This document shows, in pieces, positions 1 through 7,898 of a stretch of 41,141 bases of DNA. The position numbers were made by a program, and so were the translations under genes. This stretch comes from Saprospiraceae bacterium (GTDB lineage Bacteria > Bacteroidota > Bacteroidia > Chitinophagales > Saprospiraceae), in NCBI GenBank assembly GCA_021739645.1, contig JAIPBL010000056.1:1-41141 (forward strand), in the 5' to 3' direction. A model generated the notes under the pieces. The model was given only the letters and a program-made list of their open reading frames with translations. It was not told where the DNA came from and searched no databases. The stretch's first letter is position 1. Each line of letters opens with the position of its first letter.

Positions 1-2
1 TA

Positions 3-1085
3 AGCTGGAACACCACACTTGCCTCAGATTATGGCAAAGCCGAAGACTGGGCGAATTTTGAAAAATACTTTGCCAAAATCACCGACCGAACCCGGGCAGC
101 CAGTGTGCTGAACAGTCTCGCTTGGCCAATGTCCGGCGAAAGCCTTGAAGGCGAGGCAAAGAACCCGAAAAAAGGGGAAGAACTTTCAGCACGTTCAATT
201 GAACTTATCAAAAAAGAAATGGCCGACAATGCAGCCAAACCAGCAAGTTATTCAAACAAACAATGGAAAAGGAACCTCGATTACACAACTGGTATGTATG
301 CTGATACTTACGCTTTGCTTTTGTACAAAAACGGAAAAAATGCCGAGGCGCTTAAGTATCAAACCATGGCCTGTGAGAAAAACAAGTTTGCTGACGGCGA
401 AATGAGCGAGCGTTACGCTGTGTTTTATGAAAAAATGAACACGCCGCAAGCAACCGAGCAAATGCTCGCTGGCCTGATTGCCGAAGGCAAAGCCAACTCA
501 AAAATGTCTGAGCAACACAAGCGGCTTTTCCTCGCAAACAATACCGTCGAAACAGCCTACGAAAAATACGTGGCCAGCCTTGAGAATGAAGCAAAGGCAA
601 AAAAGCGGGCGGAAATCGAGAAGAAAATCATGGACGAAAACGCTCCAACTTTCAAGCTCCGCAACCTGAAAGGCGAGGAAGTTTCCCTCGAAAGCCTGCA
701 TGGAAAGGTGTTGGTGTTGGACTTCTGGGCAACTTGGTGCGGCCCATGCAAGGCTTCCTTCCCCGGTATGCAAATGGCGGTGGACAAGTTCGCCAACCGC
801 AAGGATGTTGAGTTCCTGTTCATCGACACTTGGGAAAATGGCGACGACAAACCAAAGGCTGCGGGCGATTTCATTGACTCAAAATCTTACACTTTTAATG
901 TGCTCATGGACCTTGACAACGCAGTGGTTACCAGTTTCGGAGTTTCCGGTATCCCGACCAAGTTCGTGGTGGACCGCAATGGTAAAATCCGATTCAAATC
1001 AGTTGGCTTTGGTGGCAACGACCAAGAACTGGTGGACGAATTGTCTATCATGATTGAGATTGCAGGCGGGGATGCAACGCCCTGA
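3..1085 (+). CDS. TlpA-family thioredoxin-fold protein (5' truncated by window edge)
   Basis: The frame is open from the first complete codon at base 3, so the gene begins outside the window. The GTG at 105 is internal and has no claim to be the start. About 360 residues are visible. The N-terminal part is helical and charged, like the helical region in front of many Bacteroidota TlpA-like proteins. The last ~150 residues form a thioredoxin-fold domain with the active-site motif WATWCGPC (first Cys codon at 738-740) and the cis-Pro region GIPTKFVVD. By family these are exported or membrane-anchored thiol-disulfide oxidoreductases that reduce or repair periplasmic disulfides. The signal peptide would lie upstream of the window. 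The gene ends at a strong terminator and converges on the lipoprotein gene at 1167-1598. Family assignment is firm; the substrate is unknown. Confidence 0.9.
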   Translation, partial: SWNTTLASDYGKAEDWANFEKYFAKITDRTRAASVLNSLAWPMSGESLEGEAKNPKKGEELSARSIELIKKEMADNAAKPASYSNKQWKRNLDYTTGMYADTYALLLYKNGKNAEALKYQTMACEKNKFADGEMSERYAVFYEKMNTPQATEQMLAGLIAEGKANSKMSEQHKRLFLANNTVETAYEKYVASLENEAKAKKRAEIEKKIMDENAPTFKLRNLKGEEVSLESLHGKVLVLDFWATWCGPCKASFPGMQMAVDKFANRKDVEFLFIDTWENGDDKPKAAGDFIDSKSYTFNVLMDLDNAVVTSFGVSGIPTKFVVDRNGKIRFKSVGFGGNDQELVDELSIMIEIAGGDATP

Positions 1086-1105
1086 TTTTCAATAATTTAA
1101 GCCAT

Positions 1106-1146
1106 AAAAAAAGGGCATGACCAACGCTTGGTCATGCCCTTTTTTT
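1106..1146. terminator. bidirectional intrinsic terminator between tlpA-like gene and lipoprotein gene
   Basis: An 11-bp perfect stem (1113-1123 with 1129-1139) closes a 5-base loop. It is flanked by an A run on the left (1106-1112) and a T run on the right (1140-1146), so it can stop transcription from both converging genes. Confidence 0.9.
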
Positions 1147-1166
1147 ACGTTACGCCATTTTCAAAA

Positions 1167-1598
1167 TCATTTTTTTCGCACCCCCGCCACGATGTGGGTC
1201 TTGGCATCATTTTTTTCATTTTGGTAAAAAATGACAAGCGTTTCAGTGGGTAGTTGGTAGTCCTCGAAGTTAAGAACTGCACAAGCAGCATTGTCCATTT
1301 CCGTCGGTTCCCAAATGCCATACACCTGCACGACCAAACGCTCCCGGGTGTTTTCAAAAAACTGCACGTTGTAGTTCTTGATGCGGTGGTTAGCATCGAA
1401 AATGGCCATGGACAACTTCCCCAATAACTTAAATTCAATTGGGGCGTATGCTTGTTTGATTGGAGCCTCGAATGGGGTGAGTTCTGATTTGGTCAAGGAA
1501 CTCCCGCAGGTGAATTTGTAGGCACTTTGTGAGTCAGCGCCACAGCCCAAAATAGCAAGACAAGTTAGAAGCACAAATAGGTTTAGAATTTTCATCAT
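1167..1598 (-). CDS. small putative lipoprotein, unknown function
   Basis: The reading frame extends upstream to 1652, but the ATG at 1598 (or the adjacent one at 1595) is the sensible start. It places a hydrophobic stretch directly after the initiator and a lipobox ILGC with the Cys at about residue 19. The product is ~143 residues with a single putative lipid-anchored Cys, and the mature part begins GADSQSAYKF. I do not recognise a domain. The C-terminal half is predicted beta-rich, with short charged segments ending in RKK. The gene begins 22 bases after the stop of the TetR gene on the same strand, which suggests a shared transcript (paaE-like, TetR, lipoprotein), and it ends at the bidirectional terminator. 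The envelope location is inferred from the lipobox. Confidence 0.7.
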   Translation of the reverse strand: MMKILNLFVLLTCLAILGCGADSQSAYKFTCGSSLTKSELTPFEAPIKQAYAPIEFKLLGKLSMAIFDANHRIKNYNVQFFENTRERLVVQVYGIWEPTEMDNAACAVLNFEDYQLPTETLVIFYQNEKNDAKTHIVAGVRKK

Positions 1599-1620
1599 TG
1601 GAAAAATGTTTGGCCCAAAG

Positions 1621-2205
1621 TTAAACTGCATTTGGGTTTTTGATTCCCTCAAACAAGAAACGTAAGATTTCCGCTTCGAGCGACTTCACAGAAATGCCCC
1701 TTTTTTCTGGATACCAGCGGTGCAGCCAACGCAGCGATGTCAGAATGGTGAAAAGTGCGACAGTTACGTTCATCTCTACAAACTCGCCAGCATCAATTCC
1801 CTGCTGCAGAATCCGGCTAAAACGCTTTTCGTAGTCCTTCCGAGTTGTCAAAAATTCCTGCAGATATGGCTCGCTCAGGTGTCGCCATTCATCACTAAAA
1901 ATCGTTACGGAGGTCACGTCCGTCGTCGCAATTTGAATGTGCAAAGTGATGAGTTGCCGGAGTTTTTCCGAAGGGGAAGCATCTGATTCCTCAACATTTT
2001 TCATGCCTTCCATGTAAAGTCGGGCACTGTCGAAGCAGATTTTTTGCAACAATTCCTCCTTGCTCCCGATATGTGAGTACAAGCTCGAAACCTGCAAGCC
2101 AACACGTAGGGCAAGGTCCCGCATGGAGGCGGCGAGGTAGCCATTTTCTTGAAACAAGTGGGCCGCTTCTTCGAAAATTTTTTTCTTGGTTGGTGAAACG
2201 GACAT
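1621..2205 (-). CDS. TetR/AcrR-family transcriptional regulator
   Basis: The product is 194 residues when started at the ATG at 2205 (MSVSPTKKKIFEEAA). The longer frame from 2277 would translate an inverted-repeat region and is unlikely. Residues 8-55 form a typical TetR helix-turn-helix: a helix with EEAAHLFQENGY, a recognition region around MRDLALRVGLQVSSLYSH, then the conserved GSKEELL. The C-terminal ~140 residues are all-helical ligand-binding/dimer domain with no diagnostic motif. It lies 75 bases downstream of the paaE-like gene on the same strand, with two hairpins in the gap. TetR regulators beside phenylacetate genes often respond to aromatic acyl-CoA or related ligands, so control of the adjacent reductase is a reasonable but unproven inference. 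Confidence 0.9.
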   Translation of the reverse strand: MSVSPTKKKIFEEAAHLFQENGYLAASMRDLALRVGLQVSSLYSHIGSKEELLQKICFDSARLYMEGMKNVEESDASPSEKLRQLITLHIQIATTDVTSVTIFSDEWRHLSEPYLQEFLTTRKDYEKRFSRILQQGIDAGEFVEMNVTVALFTILTSLRWLHRWYPEKRGISVKSLEAEILRFLFEGIKNPNAV

Positions 2206-2217
2206 TGTAAGATTGTG

Positions 2218-2274
2218 CCGCCGAAAGCCAATTCGGCGGAGCGAATTAATCACCACCGAACTGGAATTCGGCGG
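2218..2274 (-). promoter_or_regulatory. pair of tandem inverted repeats in front of the TetR gene
   Basis: Two copies of the arm TTCGGCGG (2232-2239 and 2267-2274) are each preceded by a complementary arm (2218-2225, perfect; 2253-2260, one mismatch that becomes a G-U pair in the minus-strand RNA). The result is two hairpins of 8 bp with 6-base loops, between the paaE-like stop at 2281 and the TetR start at 2205. No T run follows on the minus strand, so this is not a standard terminator. It could be an operator for the TetR protein, an mRNA-processing or stability element, or an attenuator. Confidence 0.55.
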
Positions 2275-2280
2275 CATATT

Positions 2281-3354
2281 TTATTCATCAAAACTCAACA
2301 CCACAACCTCCGTTTTCGGATGGGCTTGGCAGGTAAGTACGTAACCAGCTTCTACTTCCTCTTTTTCGAGGCCATAGCAAACTTCCATCTCAACCTCACC
2401 TTGCAAGAGCTTGGCCTTGCAAGTACAGCACACACCACCTTTGCAAGCATAAGGCAGGTCTGCTACCGTTTTGGAAGCAGCATCAAGGATAGTCTCCGAT
2501 GGGTCGGCGTGGTTATAAGAATAGGTGTTACCGTCCAGCGTCAGCGTGATTTTAGCAGCGGCAAGGCCAGGCTGAGGCACCCATGTTTTGCTGAAAGTAG
2601 CTGTACTGGCACCCGGCGTAGTAAATAGCTCAAAATGGATGACTTTCTCATCAACACCCAACTCAAGCAGGGTATCTTTTACCGAAAAAATCATGGGTTC
2701 GGGGCCGCAAAGAAAGAAGGCGTCCACATCCAAAACATCAATGAGTCGGCTGCAAAATCTGCGGCTTTTTTCTCCATCAATTCGCCCAAAAAACAAGTCA
2801 GCCCCAAGGTCTTCTTGACTCAGGATATGGTGGACGCTCAAACGGGTCAGGTACTCGTTTTTAAAATCCTCTAGTTCATCCCTGAAAATAATGGATTCTG
2901 TGGTACGGTTGCCATAAAAAAGGGTGAAATGGCTGGCTGGCTCGTTTTGCAGCACCGTTTTCAACATCGAAATGATAGGCGTGATTCCACTGCCTGCCGC
3001 AAAAGCGACATAGTGTTTTTTGTTTTGCGAGGAAGTCTCCAAGGTGAAATTCCCCATTGGCGTCATCACATCCAGTTCGTCACCGATGGCCAATCCATTG
3101 TTGGCAAAACTGGAAAATGCACCACCTGGAACCTGCTTGACGGCTACCCGAAGGTCGCCTTGCGAGGGGCTGGCACAAATGGAGTATGACCTCCTTACCT
3201 CGGAACCACTTACCGTTGTTTTAAGGGTCAAATGTTGACCAGACAGGAACTCATAGTCTGGCTTCAAGGTTGGAGGGACATCAAAACTTACCGACACACA
3301 ATCAGGTGTTTCCCGGCGTATGTCCTGGACTTTCAATTTGTGAAACTTTGGCAT
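2281..3354 (-). CDS. paaE: PaaE-type FAD/NAD(P)H oxidoreductase with 2Fe-2S ferredoxin domain
   Basis: The product is 357 residues, the usual length of phenylacetyl-CoA epoxidase reductase subunits. Domains in order: an FAD-binding beta-barrel (residues ~5-105) with RSYSIC at 55-60; an NAD(P)H-binding domain (~110-235) with GSGITP at 121-126 and CGPEPM at 216-221; and a plant-type ferredoxin domain (~265-357) with cluster ligands at Cys 304, 309, 312 and 342. By family it passes electrons from NAD(P)H through FAD and a 2Fe-2S cluster to a partner oxygenase, cytosolically. In the phenylacetate pathway the partner is PaaABC(D), but no paaA, paaB, paaC, paaD or other ring-cleavage gene lies in this window. 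The actual partner is therefore unknown, and a general PaaE-like/HCP-reductase role is possible. It is followed by a TetR gene on the same strand. Confidence 0.85.
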   Translation of the reverse strand: MPKFHKLKVQDIRRETPDCVSVSFDVPPTLKPDYEFLSGQHLTLKTTVSGSEVRRSYSICASPSQGDLRVAVKQVPGGAFSSFANNGLAIGDELDVMTPMGNFTLETSSQNKKHYVAFAAGSGITPIISMLKTVLQNEPASHFTLFYGNRTTESIIFRDELEDFKNEYLTRLSVHHILSQEDLGADLFFGRIDGEKSRRFCSRLIDVLDVDAFFLCGPEPMIFSVKDTLLELGVDEKVIHFELFTTPGASTATFSKTWVPQPGLAAAKITLTLDGNTYSYNHADPSETILDAASKTVADLPYACKGGVCCTCKAKLLQGEVEMEVCYGLEKEEVEAGYVLTCQAHPKTEVVVLSFDE

Positions 3355-3399
3355 ATTCAGTAAAAAGGCTGAGGGCTTTGGCGAACATTGGTTCGGGTG

Positions 3400-3407
3400 C
3401 GAAGGTA
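3400..3407 (-). promoter_or_regulatory. candidate -7 box upstream of paaE-like gene
   Basis: The minus strand reads TACCTTCG, one base away from the Bacteroidota -7 consensus TAnnTTTG, about 45 bases before the ATG at 3354. There is no well-spaced TTG -33 element, since the upstream terminator occupies that region. Weak call. Confidence 0.3.
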
Positions 3408-3434
3408 ATGGAATTAGTATTTTTTTTAACCCTC

Positions 3435-3484
3435 AAAAAAAACAAAGCCCCAAAGTTGATGAAAATCAGCATTGGGGCTTTGTT
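3435..3484 (-). terminator. intrinsic terminator of the amino-acid permease gene
   Basis: An 11-bp perfect stem (3443-3453 with 3472-3482) is followed on the minus strand by a run of T (complement of the A run 3435-3442). It lies 15 bases past the permease stop. Confidence 0.85.
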
Positions 3485-3499
3485 TGATTTGGACCAAAA

Positions 3500-4933
3500 T
3501 TAGTCTTTAGCCACGAAGTTGTTTTTCTTGAAGTAATAGTAAAATGGAATACCCGTGGCTATCAAAAACAGGCCGATGCCCGCCTCCCGAGGCTGTTCAA
3601 TCAATGTGTTGATAACCAAGCCGATGCAAAACAAGATAAACAAGGCTGGCACCACGGGGTAACCAATGACTTTGTAGCTGCGTTCGGCATTTGGCAACCT
3701 TTTGCGGAGCACAAAAACACCAGCAATGACAAGTGCATAAAATATAAACTGCGCAAAAACGAGCATGTCGGTTAGCTGGTCGAACGTACCTGAGAAGACC
3801 AGGATACTGGACCAAACGGCGAAAATGGTGAGTGACCTGGTGGGCACTTTGTACTTTGGATGGACATAGGCGGCACTTTTAAAAAACAGTCCTTTTTTTG
3901 CCATGGCGTAGTAAATGCGGGCAGAAGTCAGGATAGTGGAGTTGGTGCAACCAGCCGTCGTGATAACGATGAGCACAGAGATGGCGAAAGCGCCTGCGAC
4001 CCCACCGAATTTGCGGATAACTTCGACCGCCGCCACACTGTTCGGGGTATTTGCAACTACAATCATTTCATCGATTGGCATGACGTAGAGGTAGGTCATG
4101 TTTACCAACAGGTAAATACCCATGATTATCAGAATACCAAAAATGAGGATGCGGGGGATATTGCGTTGTGGATTCTTGATTTCGTCTCCAACGAACCCGA
4201 TATTTATCCAGCCTTCATAAGCCCAAAAGGAGGCGAGCATGGTCCCGAATATCAGTTTCATGAAGCCATAGTTCTCCCCCATTTTGGCAGGGGGATAGGT
4301 GCTTGAGTCGGTGGTCAGGTTTTGAAAACTACCGCCACTCATGGTCAAGCCCATGAAAATAATGCTGAAAAGACTGACAACCACGATGATTGTGATGATG
4401 TTGCTGAGTCCCCCACCCTTTCGAACGCCAGTATAATTCACAGCACTCAGCAAGATGATAAGTCCTACCGCCGCCAGCTTTACGCCGAGGTTTGCGAAGG
4501 GTGTGAAAATACCAAGTACCTCCAGTGTCTCCCATTGCCCTCCTAATATAGGTAGCGGGAAAACGGCATTCAGCGACTGCGCAAACACGTAAGAGATGGC
4601 CGCCGTGGAGGCTGACTGGATGCACGCAAAACTGGCCCAACCGTAAGCGTAACCAAATTTTTCACCGTAGATTTCTTTAAGATAAACAAAAGAGCCGCCT
4701 GACTCTGGCATCAGCATGGCAATTTCTGCCAAGGAAAGCACGCCAAGCAATGTGACAAGTCCCGCAAGCACCCAAGCTAAAAGTATTATCTCCGGCGACT
4801 CGGCGAGCACAGCCATTGAGGCTACTTTTTTGTACACCCCAGAACCGATAATGGAGCTGATTATGAGGATGATGCCCGTACCAAGGCCAAAATACTTTAG
4901 GAGTTCGCCAGGTCCGGCGGATTTGTTGTCCAT
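3500..4933 (-). CDS. APC-superfamily amino-acid permease
   Basis: The product is 477 residues from the ATG at 4933. An in-frame TTG six bases earlier is less likely. The sequence is hydrophobic throughout, with about 12 predicted membrane helices. Helix 1 carries the unwound substrate-binding motif SSIIGSGVYKK (residues 26-36) typical of LAT/SLC7-like APC transporters, followed by the conserved PESGGSFVYLKE segment in the helix 2-3 region. These proteins move amino acids across the inner membrane by exchange or proton coupling; specificity cannot be read from the sequence. The gene is monocistronic: it has its own terminator, and its 5' region is shared divergently with the AAA+ gene. Confidence 0.9.
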   Translation of the reverse strand: MDNKSAGPGELLKYFGLGTGIILIISSIIGSGVYKKVASMAVLAESPEIILLAWVLAGLVTLLGVLSLAEIAMLMPESGGSFVYLKEIYGEKFGYAYGWASFACIQSASTAAISYVFAQSLNAVFPLPILGGQWETLEVLGIFTPFANLGVKLAAVGLIILLSAVNYTGVRKGGGLSNIITIIVVVSLFSIIFMGLTMSGGSFQNLTTDSSTYPPAKMGENYGFMKLIFGTMLASFWAYEGWINIGFVGDEIKNPQRNIPRILIFGILIIMGIYLLVNMTYLYVMPIDEMIVVANTPNSVAAVEVIRKFGGVAGAFAISVLIVITTAGCTNSTILTSARIYYAMAKKGLFFKSAAYVHPKYKVPTRSLTIFAVWSSILVFSGTFDQLTDMLVFAQFIFYALVIAGVFVLRKRLPNAERSYKVIGYPVVPALFILFCIGLVINTLIEQPREAGIGLFLIATGIPFYYYFKKNNFVAKD

Positions 4934-5107
4934 TTTCAATGCTTAGGTTTTAAAACAGGGCGAAAGATGCAAAAACTCTTTGGCTAATTTCTAAAACTTG
5001 GATTGGTTTGACCGTTTTTCAAAATGGAATACTTGCTGATACGGTGTCGCCAAGCTGCCAGTTTACTGAATCTTTTAGGTTTTCTGGGTTTCAAGTTAGG
5101 AATTGAC

Positions 5108-5115
5108 TATTTTTG
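5108..5115 (+). promoter_or_regulatory. candidate promoter of the AAA+ gene
   Basis: TATTTTTG matches the Bacteroidota -7 box TAnnTTTG exactly. It lies ~87 bases before the ATG at 5202, in the 268-base divergent region 4934-5201. The -33 element is poor (CTG at 5084-5086, spacer 21). Nothing else was recognised in this intergenic region. Confidence 0.4.
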
Positions 5116-5201
5116 ACCTGCACTTTTTTCAAAGCTAGCCAAAGGAAAATAGGGTTCACATGAACGAATAAACACCCTATTCTTCCACTACCTTTTTCAT
5201 T

Positions 5202-7838
5202 ATGACTGCCGTTCGATATCCTGATTTCAAAAAATTCAAATTCCGTGAACTCAAGTTTTATGCTTCCACGGAATGGCTTGCCGACAACAAGAAGAAGTAT
5301 CGGCAGGTATTCGACCGTTGGGACACCTCCTACGTCTATGCCGAGCTTTCCTTTTACAACAAGTATTTCGACATTGATGATTGGGACGTGGAGGTTGAAC
5401 TTCGCTGCTACCATATTAAGAAAACCCGGAAAGAACTATGTGCCTTACCCTTCAAGCGCAAGGTGAGCAAGTACGACAACATCGTGTATGTCCGGGAGGG
5501 TTGGGGAAACAAGGCGGATGGCACTTTTTGGAAAAAAGGAACCTATGCATGGGAGGCTTATATTGAGGGGGAAAAGGTAGCCTCGAAGTATTTTTATGTC
5601 GAAGACGCCGGTGAAAATGGCCTAAAAAACGGTAAAAATTCCTATATCCAAGTCCATTCATTCAAGCTCTACGAAGGCCCTTACGACGATGTAATGGAGG
5701 ATGACCGTAAGTACTATCGGAAATTGACCGCCAGCGAAACCCGGTATATTTATGCTGAAATCATGTTGAAAAATATTCATTTCGACAAGCTTTGGCAATG
5801 TGAGCTGTTCGTGAAATACTACAATGAAGCACGGGAACTCAAGGGACAGGTCGTGCGACTTCAAAAAATAGAGCGAAAGGATGAATACCTGAAAATCAGC
5901 GCAGGTTGGGGCAGCAACGTGAAAGGCTCTTGGAGAAAGGACAATTACACATGCGAGCTTGTTTTCATGGACCAAATGCTTGCGGCCATTTCTTTTGAAG
6001 TGGGTGAAACATTCGAGGAGGGGGCACCCTTGGTGTATATCCCCAATCACAGCTCACCAGTTTTTTTCACTCCGTTGGAGGAGATTTCTGAAAGTTTTGA
6101 AGAGCTGATGGCTAAGATGGACGCCCTTGTTGGACTTAGTGAAATCAAGCAAAAAGTGCGGGAACATGCCCGCTATATCCAGTTTTTGCAGCTTCGCAAA
6201 AATGCGGGATTTGAAGAAAAAGAAATCATCAACGTACATTCTGTATTCATTGGAAACCCTGGAACTGGCAAGACGACAGTGGCAAAGATGATGGGGCAGC
6301 TTTATCGAAAAATGGGATTGCTCTCTATTGGCCATGTTCATATTGTTGACCGGGCAGACCTCGTTGGTGAATACATTGGCCAAACAGCGCCGAAGGTGAA
6401 GGACGCCATCGAAAAAGCCCGAGGTGGTGTTTTATTAATTGACGAAGCATACGCTTTGGCACGTAGTACAGAAGACACGAAAGATTTTGGACGTGAGGTC
6501 ATCGAAATTTTAATGAAAGAAATGAGCGATGGCGCTGGCGACCTCGCAGTCATTGCCGCTGGCTACCCAAAGGAAATGGGAAAATTCTTGGACAGCAATC
6601 CTGGCTTGAAGTCGAGGTTCAGGCATGTTTTTGAGTTTACCGACTATTTGCCGCAAGAACTTGCTCAGATTGCGTGGTATGCTTGCCAAGAAAAAGAAGT
6701 TAAATTCACGACTGAGGCGAAGGTTCGCCTTGACGAAATCATCACAAACGGATTTCGGGACCGTGACCGCAGCTTTGGTAATGCCCGTTTTGTCTATGAT
6801 TTGATAGAAAAAGCCAAAATCAACCTCGGCCTTCGGGTGATGGCTACTCCTGACCCAACGGCCTTGGACGATGATAGCTTGCAGACTATCCTTTTTGAAG
6901 ATGTGTCAAACATCGAAATGAAGCCGAACCGTGAGCTACCGCTAATACCAATTGACGAGGACCTGCTCCGAGAATCCATTCTTGAACTGAACCGGCTGGT
7001 AGGCTTGGAGAAGGTTCGCTCTCAGATAATCGAGCATGTGCGTTTGGTGCGCTATTACCGAGAAACGAGCCGGGATGTTTTGAATAGCTTCTTTCTTCAC
7101 ACCGTCCTATTTGGCAACCCCGGCACAGGCAAAACAACAGTTGCTAGAATTTTGACCAAAATCTACAAGGCACTTGGCATCTTGGAGCGCGGGCACATGG
7201 TTGAAACGGACAGACAAGGCCTTGTCGCTGGTTTTGTTGGGCAAACTGCCACGAAAACCGCTGAGAAAATTGACGAAGCGATGGGCGGTGTTCTGTTTAT
7301 TGATGAGGCATATTCGCTTTCGCAAAAAAGCAATTCTGGCAATGATTTTGGCGACGAAGCAATTCAGACCATTCTGAAAAGAATGGAAGACCGAAGGGGT
7401 CAGTTTTTTGTATTTGTAGCTGGCTATCCTGACAACATGGAAGCATTCTTGAAGGCCAACCCAGGTCTTAGTTCTCGCTTTGACAAGATGCTAAAATTTG
7501 AAGATTACAATGCGCAGGATTTGCTTCGGATTGCGCTTCAAATGTTAGAGGAAAAAGGCATTTTACCTGCACCTGAGGCTGAAGAACATTTAGCTGCCTA
7601 CTTGGAATTCTTGTATAATTACCGGGATAAATACTTTGGAAATGCCCGTACTGTACGGCAAGTTGTAACAGAAACTATCAAAAACCAGAACCTACGGCTT
7701 GCCAGTCTCTCGCCAGATGAACGGGAAAATATTTCTTCCAACATCCTGATTCTGGAGGATGTGATTGACTTCAAGTCGGATAGTAGTTCCTTTATTTTTA
7801 ACAAAAAAGGAATTGGGTTCCGCAGGAGTGGTGATTGA
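5202..7838 (+). CDS. tandem AAA+ ATPase (CbbX/SpoVK type) with duplicated N-terminal domain
   Basis: The product is 878 residues. The N-terminus (residues ~5-133 and ~147-267) appears to hold two diverged copies of one beta-rich domain. Both copies have an F-K-x-L-x-x-Y/F opening, a Y-x-Y-A-E core strand followed by a (Y/I)-x-F-D segment, and a G-W-G-(S/N) turn before a final T/Y-x-x-E/C strand. Two AAA+ modules follow. The first has Walker A GNPGTGKTT (351-359) and Walker B GGVLLIDEAYA (408-418). The second has Walker A at 638-646 and Walker B GGVLFIDEAYS (695-705). Both keep GYP...NPGLxSRF sensor/arginine segments characteristic of the CbbX/CfxQ and EccA-like clade. Both rings look catalytically intact. 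There is no signal peptide, so it is cytosolic. By family these are protein remodelers; the client is not indicated by neighbours (permease, pdhB). The gene stands alone between terminators. Confidence 0.85.
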   Translation: MTAVRYPDFKKFKFRELKFYASTEWLADNKKKYRQVFDRWDTSYVYAELSFYNKYFDIDDWDVEVELRCYHIKKTRKELCALPFKRKVSKYDNIVYVREGWGNKADGTFWKKGTYAWEAYIEGEKVASKYFYVEDAGENGLKNGKNSYIQVHSFKLYEGPYDDVMEDDRKYYRKLTASETRYIYAEIMLKNIHFDKLWQCELFVKYYNEARELKGQVVRLQKIERKDEYLKISAGWGSNVKGSWRKDNYTCELVFMDQMLAAISFEVGETFEEGAPLVYIPNHSSPVFFTPLEEISESFEELMAKMDALVGLSEIKQKVREHARYIQFLQLRKNAGFEEKEIINVHSVFIGNPGTGKTTVAKMMGQLYRKMGLLSIGHVHIVDRADLVGEYIGQTAPKVKDAIEKARGGVLLIDEAYALARSTEDTKDFGREVIEILMKEMSDGAGDLAVIAAGYPKEMGKFLDSNPGLKSRFRHVFEFTDYLPQELAQIAWYACQEKEVKFTTEAKVRLDEIITNGFRDRDRSFGNARFVYDLIEKAKINLGLRVMATPDPTALDDDSLQTILFEDVSNIEMKPNRELPLIPIDEDLLRESILELNRLVGLEKVRSQIIEHVRLVRYYRETSRDVLNSFFLHTVLFGNPGTGKTTVARILTKIYKALGILERGHMVETDRQGLVAGFVGQTATKTAEKIDEAMGGVLFIDEAYSLSQKSNSGNDFGDEAIQTILKRMEDRRGQFFVFVAGYPDNMEAFLKANPGLSSRFDKMLKFEDYNAQDLLRIALQMLEEKGILPAPEAEEHLAAYLEFLYNYRDKYFGNARTVRQVVTETIKNQNLRLASLSPDERENISSNILILEDVIDFKSDSSSFIFNKKGIGFRRSGD

Positions 7839-7883
7839 ACAAAAAAGCCCGACTTTAATCAAAAGGTCGGGCTTTTTTGTTCA
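7837..7883. terminator. bidirectional intrinsic terminator between AAA+ gene and pdhB
   Basis: A long stem (7837-7856 with 7862-7882, one bulged C) has an AGCCCGAC/GTCGGGCT core flanked by A6 and T6 runs. It overlaps the AAA+ stop codon and lies 16 bases from the pdhB stop, so it serves both converging genes. Confidence 0.9.
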
Positions 7884-7898
7884 ACAAATTCTTGTTTA

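Noticed and set aside
2206-2277. Upstream ATG extending the TetR protein by 24 residues
   Set aside because: The extension would translate the tandem inverted repeats and adds a sequence not expected before the TetR helix-turn-helix. The ATG at 2205 fits the family.
4934-4939. TTG start of the permease six bases before the ATG
   Set aside because: The ATG at 4933 is in frame and adds no loss of the conserved N-terminus, so a rare TTG start is unnecessary.
5091-5414. 107-codon minus-strand ORF overlapping the AAA+ start
   Set aside because: Most of it is the complement of the AAA+ N-terminus, and the remainder covers the promoter region.
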